Shown here piece by piece: positions 17,714-26,441 of a stretch of DNA of 64,000 nt. The translations under genes were made by a program, and so were the position numbers. This DNA is from Mucilaginibacter saanensis. Its GTDB lineage: Bacteria; Bacteroidota; Bacteroidia; Sphingobacteriales; Sphingobacteriaceae. Location: assembly GCF_014200575.1 (NCBI RefSeq), contig NZ_JACHBZ010000012.1, positions 62,001 through 126,000 on the forward strand, in the 5' to 3' direction. The stretch's first letter is position 1; every line of letters begins with the position of its first letter. The notes below the pieces were generated by a model, which was not told where the DNA came from, ran no database searches, and was given only the letters and a program-made list of their open reading frames with translations.

Positions 17714-18639
17714 AACTGGCCAATTTATTACAACTGTACTTTGATAAGCTGTTTATAACCGATAAGTGGAATATTGGCTATGTTAATCAAACACCGGAAA
17801 GTTTAATCAGTTTGCAAAAGCTGAATGATAAGATAAACTGGCTCGCTGAAGATAAAGCTGATTATGCCGCAGATCCTTTTATTACCAGTATAAAGGGCCG
17901 TACCCATATCTTTTACGAAGAGCTTAATTTTTGGCAGGGCCGGGGCGAAATAATGGTTACGGAGGGCCTGAGTTTTAAAAGAAAAAAGAAGGTGACCGGT
18001 GTAATGGATGGTTCAATACACCTTTCTTACCCATACCTGCTTAGCGTAAAGGATAAATTGTATTGTATCCCTGAAACCTCAGGTGCCAAACAGGTGGCCC
18101 TGTACCAGGTGGATAAGGATAACCCACAGAAATTTAAAAAGATACGGGTGATTTTAAGAGGCGAAGATTTTGTAGACAGCTCCATTATATATTATCAGGA
18201 TAAATACTGGCTGTTTACCAGCCTTTCAGGCAAGCCGGGGAGTTTATATATTTATTGTGCAGATACCCTGCTCAGTACATTTAAGGCACATGCTTTAAAC
18301 CCAATTGCAGTTGGCGATAACGTAAGCAGATCTGCCGGGAGCTTATTTACGGTTAATCAAAAATTGTATATGCCGAGCCAGAACCCCGAACAATGTTATG
18401 GCGGCTCCATCATGATCAATGAAATTACGAGCATCAGTGAAACCGAATTTCAGTATCAAACAGTTTTTGAATTATTACCACAGCAACCTTACGGCCGGGG
18501 CTTACATACCATCAGTTTTGCCGATGGTTTGTTGATTGTAGACGGAAAACGCAGCGTAAAAAGCATGTTTAATCCGATCAAGAAAATTGTCAGAAAAATC
18601 AGGAGTCATACTAAACCTGTCAGCAATGTCCGCAGTTAA
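17710..18639 (+). CDS. beta-propeller protein of the GINT1 N-terminal-like family
   Basis: This is a 309-aa soluble protein with no signal peptide. Repeated blade-like motifs suggest a five-bladed propeller like GH43/GH117-type folds. Examples are ADPFITSIKGRTHIFYEE, HLSYPYLLSVKDKLYCIPET, DSSIIYYQDKYWLFTS and SRSAGSLFTVNQKLYMPSQN. The pattern matches the domain found at the N-terminus of glucosamine inositolphosphorylceramide transferase 1 and in bacterial polysaccharide loci, where it occurs alone or fused to transferases. Its biochemical role is not established. It is tightly coupled to the genes on both sides, by 4 bases upstream and 14 bases downstream. Confidence 0.65.
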   Translation: MKLANLLQLYFDKLFITDKWNIGYVNQTPESLISLQKLNDKINWLAEDKADYAADPFITSIKGRTHIFYEELNFWQGRGEIMVTEGLSFKRKKKVTGVMDGSIHLSYPYLLSVKDKLYCIPETSGAKQVALYQVDKDNPQKFKKIRVILRGEDFVDSSIIYYQDKYWLFTSLSGKPGSLYIYCADTLLSTFKAHALNPIAVGDNVSRSAGSLFTVNQKLYMPSQNPEQCYGGSIMINEITSISETEFQYQTVFELLPQQPYGRGLHTISFADGLLIVDGKRSVKSMFNPIKKIVRKIRSHTKPVSNVRS

Positions 18640-19720
18640 TCAAAAAGTAGTCTTTATTTCAATGTCTGATATGGTTGGCGGGGCAGAGAACGTATTGCTG
18701 ATGGCCGCCTGCGCAAGCGAGGCTCCTACCATATATTTAAAAAAGGGAGCCAGTGGCCGCTTGAATATTCCTGCCGGGCAGCAGGTGCAATATGCAACAG
18801 ACAAAAGCATGTCTGCCGGTTTTTTTAAGCTCATTACGTTGCTTAAGCCTTACCGCAGCGGCTTTGTGATCATGAGCACCCATCCGTATTTAAACGCTTA
18901 TCTGGGTTTTTTAAAACGGATAGGTTATTTAAGATCAAAACTGATTGTAAGGGAGTGTACCTCGGTTTTTACCAGGTATACCGGTTTAAAAAAGCTGAGT
19001 TACCAGCTGGCTTATCAGTTAGGTTACCGCGGGGCAAACCTGGTTGTTTGCCAAACCGGCCTGATGCGTGACCAGTTTTTACAGCATGTAAGTTTTGTGC
19101 CGGCTCAAAAAGTAATCGTGCTCGAAAATCCGGTTAATCTGCAGCAAATTATCAATAAAGCCGAATCGCCTTTGAATGACCCGGATACCGATGCCGATTT
19201 TATTTGTGCTGCCGGCCGGTTAATTCCCGAAAAAGGATTTTTGATACTGATAAACGCCTTTAGTTATATTGAAAAACAGTACCCCGATTTAAAGTTGCTG
19301 ATACTGGGCGAAGGCCCCGAAAGGCATGAGCTTACCCAGTTGATTGAAGCACTGGGCCTCCAAAGCAGGATAATTTTAAAAGGCCGTATTGATAATCCCA
19401 TGCCTTATTTTAAACAGGCAAAAGTATGCGTAGTATCATCCATAAAAGAGGGGTTTCCGAATGTACTGCTTGAAATGATGAGCACCAATCCGGTGGTTGT
19501 TTCAACATTGTGCGCCGGGGGTATCGAAACCATCCCGGGTATTTTAAAGGCCGAAACCAATAATGTGAATGCCCTGGTGAGTGTTATAAAAAAAGCCCTC
19601 GATGAAGGTGCCGATGATAAAACAGACATTCAGCAATACCTTAATAACCGAACACCTGAAATATTTATAAACTCTTTATTAAAGAGCTTTCATAGCCTAC
19701 CTACCATGAACAACCTTTAA
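18626..19720 (+). CDS. glycosyltransferase family 4
   Basis: GT-B glycosyltransferase. The ATG at 18626 is chosen; an upstream TTG at 18587 would overlap the propeller gene by 53 bases and adds no conserved sequence. GGAENVLLMA is near residue 16. The donor domain begins with CAAGRLIPEKGFLILINAF (about 194). The E-x7-E motif is in SSIKEGFPNVLLEMMSTNP (about 272-290). At 364 aa it is full length. It closes the tightly spaced run that started at 16982. Confidence 0.88.
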   Translation: MSAVNQKVVFISMSDMVGGAENVLLMAACASEAPTIYLKKGASGRLNIPAGQQVQYATDKSMSAGFFKLITLLKPYRSGFVIMSTHPYLNAYLGFLKRIGYLRSKLIVRECTSVFTRYTGLKKLSYQLAYQLGYRGANLVVCQTGLMRDQFLQHVSFVPAQKVIVLENPVNLQQIINKAESPLNDPDTDADFICAAGRLIPEKGFLILINAFSYIEKQYPDLKLLILGEGPERHELTQLIEALGLQSRIILKGRIDNPMPYFKQAKVCVVSSIKEGFPNVLLEMMSTNPVVVSTLCAGGIETIPGILKAETNNVNALVSVIKKALDEGADDKTDIQQYLNNRTPEIFINSLLKSFHSLPTMNNL

Positions 19721-19757
19721 CACGAAGGTTATCCGTACACTTTAAAATTTAAAACAA

Positions 19758-19904
19758 ATGAAAAGCAAATTAAAATCTCTACGAAAAGTGGCTTTAACCG
19801 GTATGGTAGTAAGTGCAATTGTTTTGTTTAACAGCTGTAAAAAGGAAAGCCTTGACACGGTAAAAAAAGATTCAACGGGGCAAACAAATCCGCCGTGCAA
19901 CTAA
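19758..19904 (+). CDS. lipoprotein leader fragment, 5' part of a frameshifted gene
   Basis: A 48-codon reading frame encodes a basic N-terminus, a hydrophobic stretch and lipobox FNSC, then KKESLDTVKKDSTGQ before a stop. On its own it is only a lipoprotein export signal. The next reading frame (19895-20215) continues with a domain that in the pectate lyase at 21738 follows just such a signal. A one-base slip at A7 (19862-19868) or G4 (19877-19880) would join them into a single lipoprotein of about 150 aa. The A7 run reads A AAA AAA in the leader frame, a classical slippery heptamer. Confidence 0.6.
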   Translation: MKSKLKSLRKVALTGMVVSAIVLFNSCKKESLDTVKKDSTGQTNPPCN

Positions 19905-20215
19905 AACCGGGACTGTTTGCTGTTGATTTTGACGGTTTAAGATCAGATGGCGGGTTTGCCTTCAAAATTGGATATGTACTTGACGGCGGCGATTCAAACG
20001 ATCAGCCCTCGGTTTCCAAGCTCAGGCTTTTTGAAAACGGAGTTGAATTACATCCGCCGCATACTGATCACCAGGATATCCGCGATTATGGCAAAGGCCG
20101 TTTTAGCCATTGGGGAACAACACTATATTTTTCAACCTCCGATAATACAGATCCGGTTGCCAATGGCCGGGAGTATGCCTACACGTTAGATGGCTCCGGA
20201 TATCCGGCAAAATAA
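19895..20215 (+). CDS. small domain homologous to the N-terminus of the pectate lyase (frame-disrupted 3' part)
   Basis: The frame opens after a stop at 19853-19855, and GTG at 19895 is the only plausible start. The roughly 100-aa product matches residues 58-153 of the pectate lyase at 21738. GLRSDGGFAFKIGY matches GLKSDGGYSYKIGY, and GRFSHWGTTLYFSTSDNT matches GRYSHWGTTLYFSASDNT. It ends where the lyase linker begins, so it is this domain alone without a catalytic part. Function is unknown; a small carbohydrate-binding or anchoring module is possible. It probably belongs with 19758-19904 as one lipoprotein, either through a real frameshift or a decayed gene. Confidence 0.65.
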   Translation: MQLKPGLFAVDFDGLRSDGGFAFKIGYVLDGGDSNDQPSVSKLRLFENGVELHPPHTDHQDIRDYGKGRFSHWGTTLYFSTSDNTDPVANGREYAYTLDGSGYPAK

Positions 20216-20349
20216 AACAATTATGCAATAACGGCGCCTTGTGTCCCTACCGGTTTTAACCATTACCGGGGTAAAAAAGTAATGTCTGATTTTAAGTTAA
20301 TTATTGCAGGGTAAAAGCCATCCCGGGTTACACCCTGTAATAATTTATG

Positions 20350-20368
20350 AACCTGTTATACAGGTTTT
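20350..20368 (+). terminator. weak hairpin downstream of the frameshifted lipoprotein
   Basis: AACCTG, loop TTATA, then CAGGTT followed by only TT. A 6-bp stem with a very short U-tract in the 232-base gap before the epimerase gene. Confidence 0.3.
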
Positions 20369-20447
20369 AAGCTTGCAATAATAAAATATTTCTGTATTGC
20401 CTTTACTCAAAAGGCTTCATTTTTTTCATTATTAAACTTAAACTCTT

Positions 20448-21545
20448 ATGAAAATTTTAGTTACCGGTACAGCCGGTTTTATTGGCTACCATTTGGTTAA
20501 AAACCTGCTTGACAGGGGCGACACCGTAGTAGGGATTGATTGTATAAATGATTATTATGATGTAAAGCTAAAACATGCCCGGTTAGAAGATACCGGCATA
20601 AGGGTAGCTGGCATGGAATATGGCAAGCCTGTTTACAGCCATAGCTACCCTAACTATACTTTTATAAAGTTGGATATTTTAGATAAAGAACAATTAGAGT
20701 TGTGTTTTAAAACTTACCAGTTTGATGCCGTATGTAACCTTGCCGCACAGGCAGGCGTAAGGTACAGCCTAACCAACCCCGAGGTTTATATTGACTCCAA
20801 CATTAAGGGGTTTTTAAATATCCTGGAGTGTTGCAGGCATTTTAAAATAAAGCACCTGGCTTATGCAAGTTCATCAAGCGTATATGGCTTAAACAAAAAC
20901 ATGCCTTTTAACGAACACAACATTGCCGATCATCCTGTTTCTTTATATGCGGCATCAAAAAAGGCCAATGAAATGATGGCGCACACTTATAGCCACCTGT
21001 TTAATGTACGTACTACCGGCCTGCGCTTTTTTACCGTTTACGGGCCCTGGGGCAGGCCGGATATGGCACTATTTATCTTCACCAAAAATATGCTTGAAGG
21101 TAAACCCATTGAGGTTTTTAACAACGGCAATATGCTGCGTGATTTTACCTACGTTGATGATATTGTTGAAGGAATTGTACACGTGATTGATAACCCGGCA
21201 GAGCCAAACCCCAACTGGGATGCGCAAAACCCTGACCCGGCTACCTCGAAAGCGCCATTCCGGATATTCAATATCGGCCGCGGGGCTCCTATCAGTTTAT
21301 TGGGTTTTGTGGAGGAAATTGAATCGCAGATGCACATTACTGCCAAAAAAATATTATTGCCAATGCAGGAAGGTGATGTGGCCGAAACCTGTGCGGATGT
21401 GTCACATTTAGATGATGCCTTAAACTACAAACCCAAAACATCTGTACATGACGGGGTTGCTAAATTTACCGCCTGGTATAAGGAGTTTTACAACGTTAAA
21501 TACGAAGATTTAGCGCCTGTTGCAATAGGTGTTTTAACCCATTAG
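20448..21545 (+). CDS. NAD-dependent epimerase, UDP-glucuronate 4-epimerase type (CapI/LpsL-like)
   Basis: Short-chain dehydrogenase-fold epimerase expected to interconvert UDP-GlcA and UDP-GalA in the cytoplasm. The NAD motif GTAGFIG is at residues 7-13. The catalytic set comprises [11 protein letters not shown] near 144 and the YAASKK Tyr/Lys pair near 167. The segment [18 protein letters not shown] is typical of the CapI branch. The 365-aa length is slightly above average. It sits between a pectate-lyase-like domain and the pectate lyase itself, supporting galacturonate as a polymer component. No UDP-glucose dehydrogenase is present in this window, so UDP-GlcA must come from elsewhere. Confidence 0.87.
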   Translation: MKILVTGTAGFIGYHLVKNLLDRGDTVVGIDCINDYYDVKLKHARLEDTGIRVAGMEYGKPVYSHSYPNYTFIKLDILDKEQLELCFKTYQFDAVCNLAAQAGVRYSLTNPEVYIDSNIKGFLNILECCRHFKIKHLAYASSSSVYGLNKNMPFNEHNIADHPVSLYAASKKANEMMAHTYSHLFNVRTTGLRFFTVYGPWGRPDMALFIFTKNMLEGKPIEVFNNGNMLRDFTYVDDIVEGIVHVIDNPAEPNPNWDAQNPDPATSKAPFRIFNIGRGAPISLLGFVEEIESQMHITAKKILLPMQEGDVAETCADVSHLDDALNYKPKTSVHDGVAKFTAWYKEFYNVKYEDLAPVAIGVLTH

Positions 21546-21560
21546 TGTCATATTAATGTC

Positions 21561-21588
21561 ATGAAGTGTGCAATTTTGCACACTTCAT
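21561..21588 (+). terminator. 13-bp perfect inverted repeat after the epimerase gene
   Basis: ATGAAGTGTGCAA, centre TT, then its exact complement. It lies 16 bases after the epimerase stop. There is no U-tract, so it may be a terminator, an RNA-stabilising hairpin or an operator for the downstream pectate lyase gene. Confidence 0.45.
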
Positions 21589-21737
21589 ATACAAAGATGT
21601 TTACACATTTTTACTTCATATAGGTGTTTAAACGCAGTTTTTGAACTTATCATGACATAGGTATATTCTGCACATGTAATTTTTACTGGCAATTTTTCAA
21701 ACTCAGTACCGTTTGATGGCCTTAATAAAAAAAATAC

Positions 21738-23138
21738 ATGGAAAGAAAAACAAAACTATTTAGAAAAGTGGCAGTGATCTGTATGATGTTTAGCGTAATT
21801 CTCCTGTGGGGAAGTTGCCAAAAAAATGCAGAGAGCCAAAACCTTGCACAAGACAGTACTAATTTACAAACAAGCGCAGTAGCTGCTACTACTGCCGCAA
21901 CCACCGCAACCGTTTACACGGTTGATTTAACAGGCTTAAAGTCTGATGGAGGATATTCCTACAAGATAGGATACCCCTTAAGCGTTTCGGGCGATTCAAA
22001 CACGGCTGAAACTGCATCTACACTTTTGCTTTATGAAAACGGGGTTCAATTAAAGCCCGCACACTCTTATCACGATGATATTCGTAATTTGGGTAAAGGG
22101 CGTTACAGCCATTGGGGAACAACTTTGTATTTTTCGGCATCGGATAATACAAACCCCGCTACTAACGGGCGCAAGTATACCTACACGTTAGGTACGGCAG
22201 CATCTGCACCCGCTTCAACACCATCAACAACATTGCCTGATGAAGTTCCCGGCCTTATTGGCTACGCCATGTACAACGGAACCACTACTGGTGGTGTTGG
22301 TGGTACATCAGTTACGGTAACAACGCTTGATGGTTTAAGAAGTGCCGTTAAAGGTAATTCTCCAAAAATCGTTTACATCAGCGGAGCAATCAAAAGCACC
22401 GGTGATGACCTGGTTTACGTAGGTTCAAACACCTCAATTATTGGTAAACCAAGTGCTTCTGTTGAGGGGTTAACCCTTTTTATGGAAACAGTTAGCAATG
22501 TGATCATTCAGGATTTGCGTCTTAAAAACTATGTTTATGACGCTGGTGTTCAAATCAAGTACTCATCACACCATATCTGGGTTGATCATTGCGAATTTTC
22601 TTGCGACCGTTCACAATGGGGATATTGGGGTAAAGATATTGCCATTACACGTGAGTCTGATTTCGTAACCGTATCATGGTGTAAATTCCATGATAACAAC
22701 TTATCAGTATTAATTAGCGGTGGTATTGTTGGTCATGAGGCCGACAAAGGAAAACTCCACATTACCCTGCACCACAACTACTGGTATAACATCAGCGAAA
22801 GGGAGCCTACTATGAACTATGGTAGCGTGCACATGTTTAACAATTATCACTTAAATAACGATAGTTATTCGATATCAGCAAGAGCTGGCGGTACGGTAAG
22901 AACAGACAATGAATATTTTTCAAACTGTCACAAACCAATCACTACCAATCTTGACGGAGATCCTCCGGGTTACATCAGCGGTGCAAATACTAACACTTAT
23001 GTTAATTGCCTTGCTAATGACATCACCACACCTACATCAACATGGGTGCCGGAATATAGCTATAAACAATACCTGAATTCAGCTTCATACGTACCTGCGT
23101 TAGTAATTAAATACACAGGCCCGAGAGCAATTCATTAA
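21738..23138 (+). CDS. lipoprotein pectate lyase-like enzyme (PL1) with an extra N-terminal domain
   Basis: Surface or periplasmic lyase expected to cleave uronate-containing polysaccharide. Lipobox WGSC places the lipidated Cys at residue 27. A novel domain follows at about 58-153, shared with the ORF at 19895, then an Ala/Ser/Thr/Pro linker. The PL1 parallel beta-helix spans about 165-466, with WVDHCEF (281-287), VTVSWCKFHD and HHNYWYN. The catalytic Arg is R355 with P357 (REP). Where classical pectate lyases have a second Arg five residues on, there is N360. The usual Ca-binding Asp four residues before D300 is Y296. These changes suggest an altered substrate, perhaps the polymer made by this locus. 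Confidence 0.85.
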   Translation: MERKTKLFRKVAVICMMFSVILLWGSCQKNAESQNLAQDSTNLQTSAVAATTAATTATVYTVDLTGLKSDGGYSYKIGYPLSVSGDSNTAETASTLLLYENGVQLKPAHSYHDDIRNLGKGRYSHWGTTLYFSASDNTNPATNGRKYTYTLGTAASAPASTPSTTLPDEVPGLIGYAMYNGTTTGGVGGTSVTVTTLDGLRSAVKGNSPKIVYISGAIKSTGDDLVYVGSNTSIIGKPSASVEGLTLFMETVSNVIIQDLRLKNYVYDAGVQIKYSSHHIWVDHCEFSCDRSQWGYWGKDIAITRESDFVTVSWCKFHDNNLSVLISGGIVGHEADKGKLHITLHHNYWYNISEREPTMNYGSVHMFNNYHLNNDSYSISARAGGTVRTDNEYFSNCHKPITTNLDGDPPGYISGANTNTYVNCLANDITTPTSTWVPEYSYKQYLNSASYVPALVIKYTGPRAIH

Positions 23139-23158
23139 TCGTTTCAAAACCCTGATTT

Positions 23159-23198
23159 TTAATGACCCAAACAGCCTTTGTGCGGTTTGGGTCATTAA
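23159..23198 (+). terminator. strong hairpin after the pectate lyase gene
   Basis: TTAATGACCCAAAC and its perfect complement form a 14-bp stem around a 12-base loop, 21 bases after the pectate lyase stop. The plus strand lacks a long U-tract downstream, while a T5 run precedes the stem, so termination may act mainly on the minus strand. The following 225 bases before the next gene show no clear promoter. Confidence 0.6.
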
Positions 23199-23423
23199 TA
23201 CTAATACAATACCTGATCCTTAATTTATCTGTATTACATAGATAAATATTTATTTTCAAGGCATAGCATATCACTTAATGCTGCCAATCCTTGTGTTTAA
23301 CAAAACATAGCAGTGCTGCTAACAGCGCAAAAGTTCGCATCTCTTCTTGCCTATATATATAACATTCTGAACGGTGGTATTTTTTTATACCATTAAATAA
23401 CCACAGATATTTTTCTCAATATC

Positions 23424-24563
23424 ATGAATCCAATTGCACAAAAGGTTCTGATCGCCTGCGACTCGTCCAAATCATTAATGGATTTTAGAGGTAAGCTGGT
23501 TGAGGCCATTGCTCATCAGCATAAGGTACATGTTTATACACCGGGCGCGTTGCCTGCTCATTTCCGTGAAAAACTAAACCTGATGAGGGTTGAAATTCAT
23601 GAAATTGAGCTCGAAGGCGGCAGTGTTTCTGTTTTTTCCGATCTCAGGTATATCATACAGCTGTACAAGCTCATGAAAAAAATCAGGCCGGATGTTTTTT
23701 TCCCTTACACTGTTAAGCCTGTTATTTACGGAACCCTGGTAGCAAAAATATGTGGTATTAAAAGCATAACCCCTATGCTTACCGGCCTGGGGTACAATTT
23801 TACATCAACATCGCAAAAAAAGCTGGTAAGTAATATCACCCGCGGCCTGCTCAAATTTAGTTTGGCGCAAAACAAGAGCCTGAAAATTATTTTTCATAAT
23901 AAAGATGATTACCAAACCCTGCTGCAGCATAAAATAATAACCACCAGGCACCAGGCATTTATAGTTAATGGTTCTGGTGTTGACCTGGATCATTACATAT
24001 ATACCCGTCCCGATGTTGAAAACATCAGCTTTTTGATGGTTGCCCGGTTAATTAACGCAAAGGGGATTCAGGAGTATTATGAGGCGGCAAAAAATATCCG
24101 GTCGCGCTTTCCTGATATTCAATTTAAGCTGATAGGGGCGTATGGTAGTAATGTTGACACCATCAGTGATGAATTATATGCTAAAATAGCCTGCGGCGAT
24201 GTGGTTGATTACCTGGGCGAGGTTGACGACGTAAGGCCCTATATCCGTGATGCATCGGTAATTGTACTTCCATCGTACCGCGAGGGTATGCCCCGCAGCC
24301 TGCTGGAAGGCATGGCCATGGGTAGGGCAATTATCACCAGCGACTCTGTTGGTTGCCGCGAAACAATTGATGCCGATACCGCAATAAATGGTTTTCTGGT
24401 TCCTGTAAAAAACATTCCGGAGCTTATCTCCAAAATGGAGTTTTATCTCCACAACCGTACAGCCATACATACCTATGGTGTAAACGGGCTTGCTTTTGCC
24501 CGCAGAAAATTTGATGTGCACCTTGTTAATGCCGAAATGCTGAAAATTATGCAGCTGAATTAA
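23424..24563 (+). CDS. glycosyltransferase family 4 (PglA-like)
   Basis: GT-B glycosyltransferase for the repeat unit. The N-terminal half resembles PglA-type enzymes that extend an undecaprenyl-linked bacillosamine: DVFFPYTVKPVIYGTLVA and then MLTGLGYNFTS. The donor domain starts near residue 200 (SFLMVARLINAKGIQEYYEA). The E-x7-E motif is in SYREGMPRSLLEGMAMGRA. The 379-aa length is normal. It begins a new sub-block after the lyase, separated by a 285-base gap with a strong hairpin, so it may have its own promoter. Confidence 0.88.
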   Translation: MNPIAQKVLIACDSSKSLMDFRGKLVEAIAHQHKVHVYTPGALPAHFREKLNLMRVEIHEIELEGGSVSVFSDLRYIIQLYKLMKKIRPDVFFPYTVKPVIYGTLVAKICGIKSITPMLTGLGYNFTSTSQKKLVSNITRGLLKFSLAQNKSLKIIFHNKDDYQTLLQHKIITTRHQAFIVNGSGVDLDHYIYTRPDVENISFLMVARLINAKGIQEYYEAAKNIRSRFPDIQFKLIGAYGSNVDTISDELYAKIACGDVVDYLGEVDDVRPYIRDASVIVLPSYREGMPRSLLEGMAMGRAIITSDSVGCRETIDADTAINGFLVPVKNIPELISKMEFYLHNRTAIHTYGVNGLAFARRKFDVHLVNAEMLKIMQLN

Positions 24564-24606
24564 AATGGCATACAAGGCCTTTCCTGAGCAACCTAAAATT
24601 TAAACA

Positions 24607-25410
24607 ATGGAAAATAAATTTATTTACGATGAAAGAACTTTAGATGATTTTAAAGATGCAATGGATGATTATGGATGGGTGGTTTACACAAATGCATTAG
24701 AACCTGATTTTGTTGATCAAATTAATGATGATTTAATTGTGGCTCACCAATACCGCCGCCGCATTCAGGAAAAAAACGGCATTAGTGCCAATATGGATGG
24801 CACCCTGCATCATTTGCTTGAACGCGAAAACTTTGCGCTCCGCTTTCTTGAAAAAATGTACTGTAACGATGAGATCAGCTATTTTTTGAGCGGAAACTAT
24901 ATTCTTAACGGAATTAATGCGGTAATACATGTTAAACAGGCGCATCCTTACCTCAGTAACATGCACCGCGATGTGCGGACATTTATGAAGGATACCAAAC
25001 TGTTGGTACAAATGATTGTAACGCTGGATGATTTTACCGTTGAAAACGGCGCCACATATTTTTTATCAGGCTCTCATAAAGCAGATCTGAGGCCCGATGA
25101 AAATTATTTTTACGGCCATGCAAACAGGGCTGTTGCTCCAAAGGGCAGCGTCATTATTTTTAATTCAAACATCTGGCACGCTGCCGGCGAAAACACCACA
25201 GCGGCGCCCCGGCGGGCATTAACCCTGGGCTTTACACGCCCGTTTTTTAAACAGCAAATGGATTACCCACGGTTTTTGGGGTATGATTTTGTTGCCGGTT
25301 TAAGCCCCAGCCTGCGCCAGGTTATAGGATACAACGCCCGTACGCCCGAAAATTTAGATGAATACTACCAGCCGCCACATTTAAGAATGTATCAACGTGA
25401 TCAGGGTTAA
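24607..25410 (+). CDS. phytanoyl-CoA dioxygenase (PhyH) family Fe(II)/2-oxoglutarate oxygenase
   Basis: Predicted cytoplasmic non-haem iron oxygenase. The facial triad is visible as H120-x-D122 in MHRDVRT and the distal H191 in SNIWHAAGEN. The 2-oxoglutarate Arg is likely in RRALTLGFTRPF about ten residues later. GATYFLSGSHKAD is also typical of PhyH. The 267-aa length fits. PhyH proteins hydroxylate varied small molecules; in this setting the substrate could be an acyl or amino-acid side group or a sugar nucleotide. It is the only redox tailoring enzyme in the locus besides the sugar dehydrogenase. Confidence 0.85.
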   Translation: MENKFIYDERTLDDFKDAMDDYGWVVYTNALEPDFVDQINDDLIVAHQYRRRIQEKNGISANMDGTLHHLLERENFALRFLEKMYCNDEISYFLSGNYILNGINAVIHVKQAHPYLSNMHRDVRTFMKDTKLLVQMIVTLDDFTVENGATYFLSGSHKADLRPDENYFYGHANRAVAPKGSVIIFNSNIWHAAGENTTAAPRRALTLGFTRPFFKQQMDYPRFLGYDFVAGLSPSLRQVIGYNARTPENLDEYYQPPHLRMYQRDQG

Positions 25411-25469
25411 ATAACCAAGAACCATTTGATCAGGGTTGAAAATAGTCAAGAACCATTCACAATTTAGCC

Positions 25470-26441
25470 ATGCATAAAACCACAATTGCTCCAAAAACTA
25501 TGGGGGGGTATTGCGAGTTGCAGCTCACCCCCGGTAAAGAGTATTACCCCCATTTGATCCGGTTAAACACCGGCCGCAACGCTTTAGAGTATATATTAAG
25601 ACAAAAAGGGTACACCAAAATTTATTTGCCTTATTTTACTTGCGATGTTTTGCTTGAACCTGTCAAAAAACTGGATATAGCTCACCAGTTTTATTCCATT
25701 AACGAGCAGCTTGAACCAGTTATTGATTTTGAAATTGAGCCCAATGCCTGTTTTTTGTACACCAACTATTTTGGCATAAAACAAGAAGCCATAAAGAAAT
25801 TGAGCCATCAGATCAAGCATCTGATAGTTGATAATTCCCAGGGCTTTTTTTCAGAACCATTGCCTGGTATTGACACATTTTACTCATGCCGTAAATTTTT
25901 TGGGGTTCCGGATGGTGCATACCTCAGGATTAGTAAAAAGCTCAACAAAAAGCTGCCTGTTGACTCATCCCTTAATCGCTTTTCGCATCTCATTAAAAGT
26001 ATTGAGCTCGGAATAGAGGCCGGTTACTCTGATTATAAAGCCAATAATGATGCCTTGATCAACAACGAGATCAAAACCATGTCGCCCTTAACCCAAAGGA
26101 TACTTGCCGGTATTGACTATGCCGACTGCGCCCGGATAAGGAAACTGAACTTTGACTTTTTACATAAGCACCTGCAGTTGCATAACCTGTTTAAGTTTGA
26201 AGTACCTGCCGATACCTCTCCAATGGTTTATCCTTTTTTAAGCAACGACCGGGATTTGAAGCTGCATCTGATACAGAAAAAAATATTTGTGGCTACCTAT
26301 TGGCCCAATGTTTTTGAGTGGACAAACAGCAAGATGTATGAAAATTATCTGGCCCGCTGCATGGTGGCTTTACCTATAGATCACCGGTATAACCTTCAGG
26401 ATATGTTTTTTATGTTAAATATTTTAAAGCAGTTTATATGA
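25470..26441 (+). CDS. divergent fold-type I PLP (DegT-like) aminotransferase-like protein
   Basis: The 323-aa protein resembles a shortened DegT-type aminotransferase. NTGRNALEYILRQKGYTKIY corresponds to the N-terminal cofactor region. YLPYFTCDVLLEPVKKLDI matches the Pro-x-Phe/Tyr-x-Cys segment. VDNSQGFFSEP supplies the PLP Asp. SCRKFFGVPDGAYL holds a candidate PLP Lys, K149. It is about 60-70 residues shorter than the two DegT enzymes upstream. It overlaps the next GNAT gene by ATGA (26438-26441). Activity as an aminotransferase is plausible but not secure, and its substrate is unknown. Confidence 0.6.
   Translation: MHKTTIAPKTMGGYCELQLTPGKEYYPHLIRLNTGRNALEYILRQKGYTKIYLPYFTCDVLLEPVKKLDIAHQFYSINEQLEPVIDFEIEPNACFLYTNYFGIKQEAIKKLSHQIKHLIVDNSQGFFSEPLPGIDTFYSCRKFFGVPDGAYLRISKKLNKKLPVDSSLNRFSHLIKSIELGIEAGYSDYKANNDALINNEIKTMSPLTQRILAGIDYADCARIRKLNFDFLHKHLQLHNLFKFEVPADTSPMVYPFLSNDRDLKLHLIQKKIFVATYWPNVFEWTNSKMYENYLARCMVALPIDHRYNLQDMFFMLNILKQFI

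Noticed and set aside
24174..24575. A 133-codon minus-strand frame opposite the GT4 gene
   Set aside because: It is antisense to the conserved donor domain of the glycosyltransferase and resembles no protein family.
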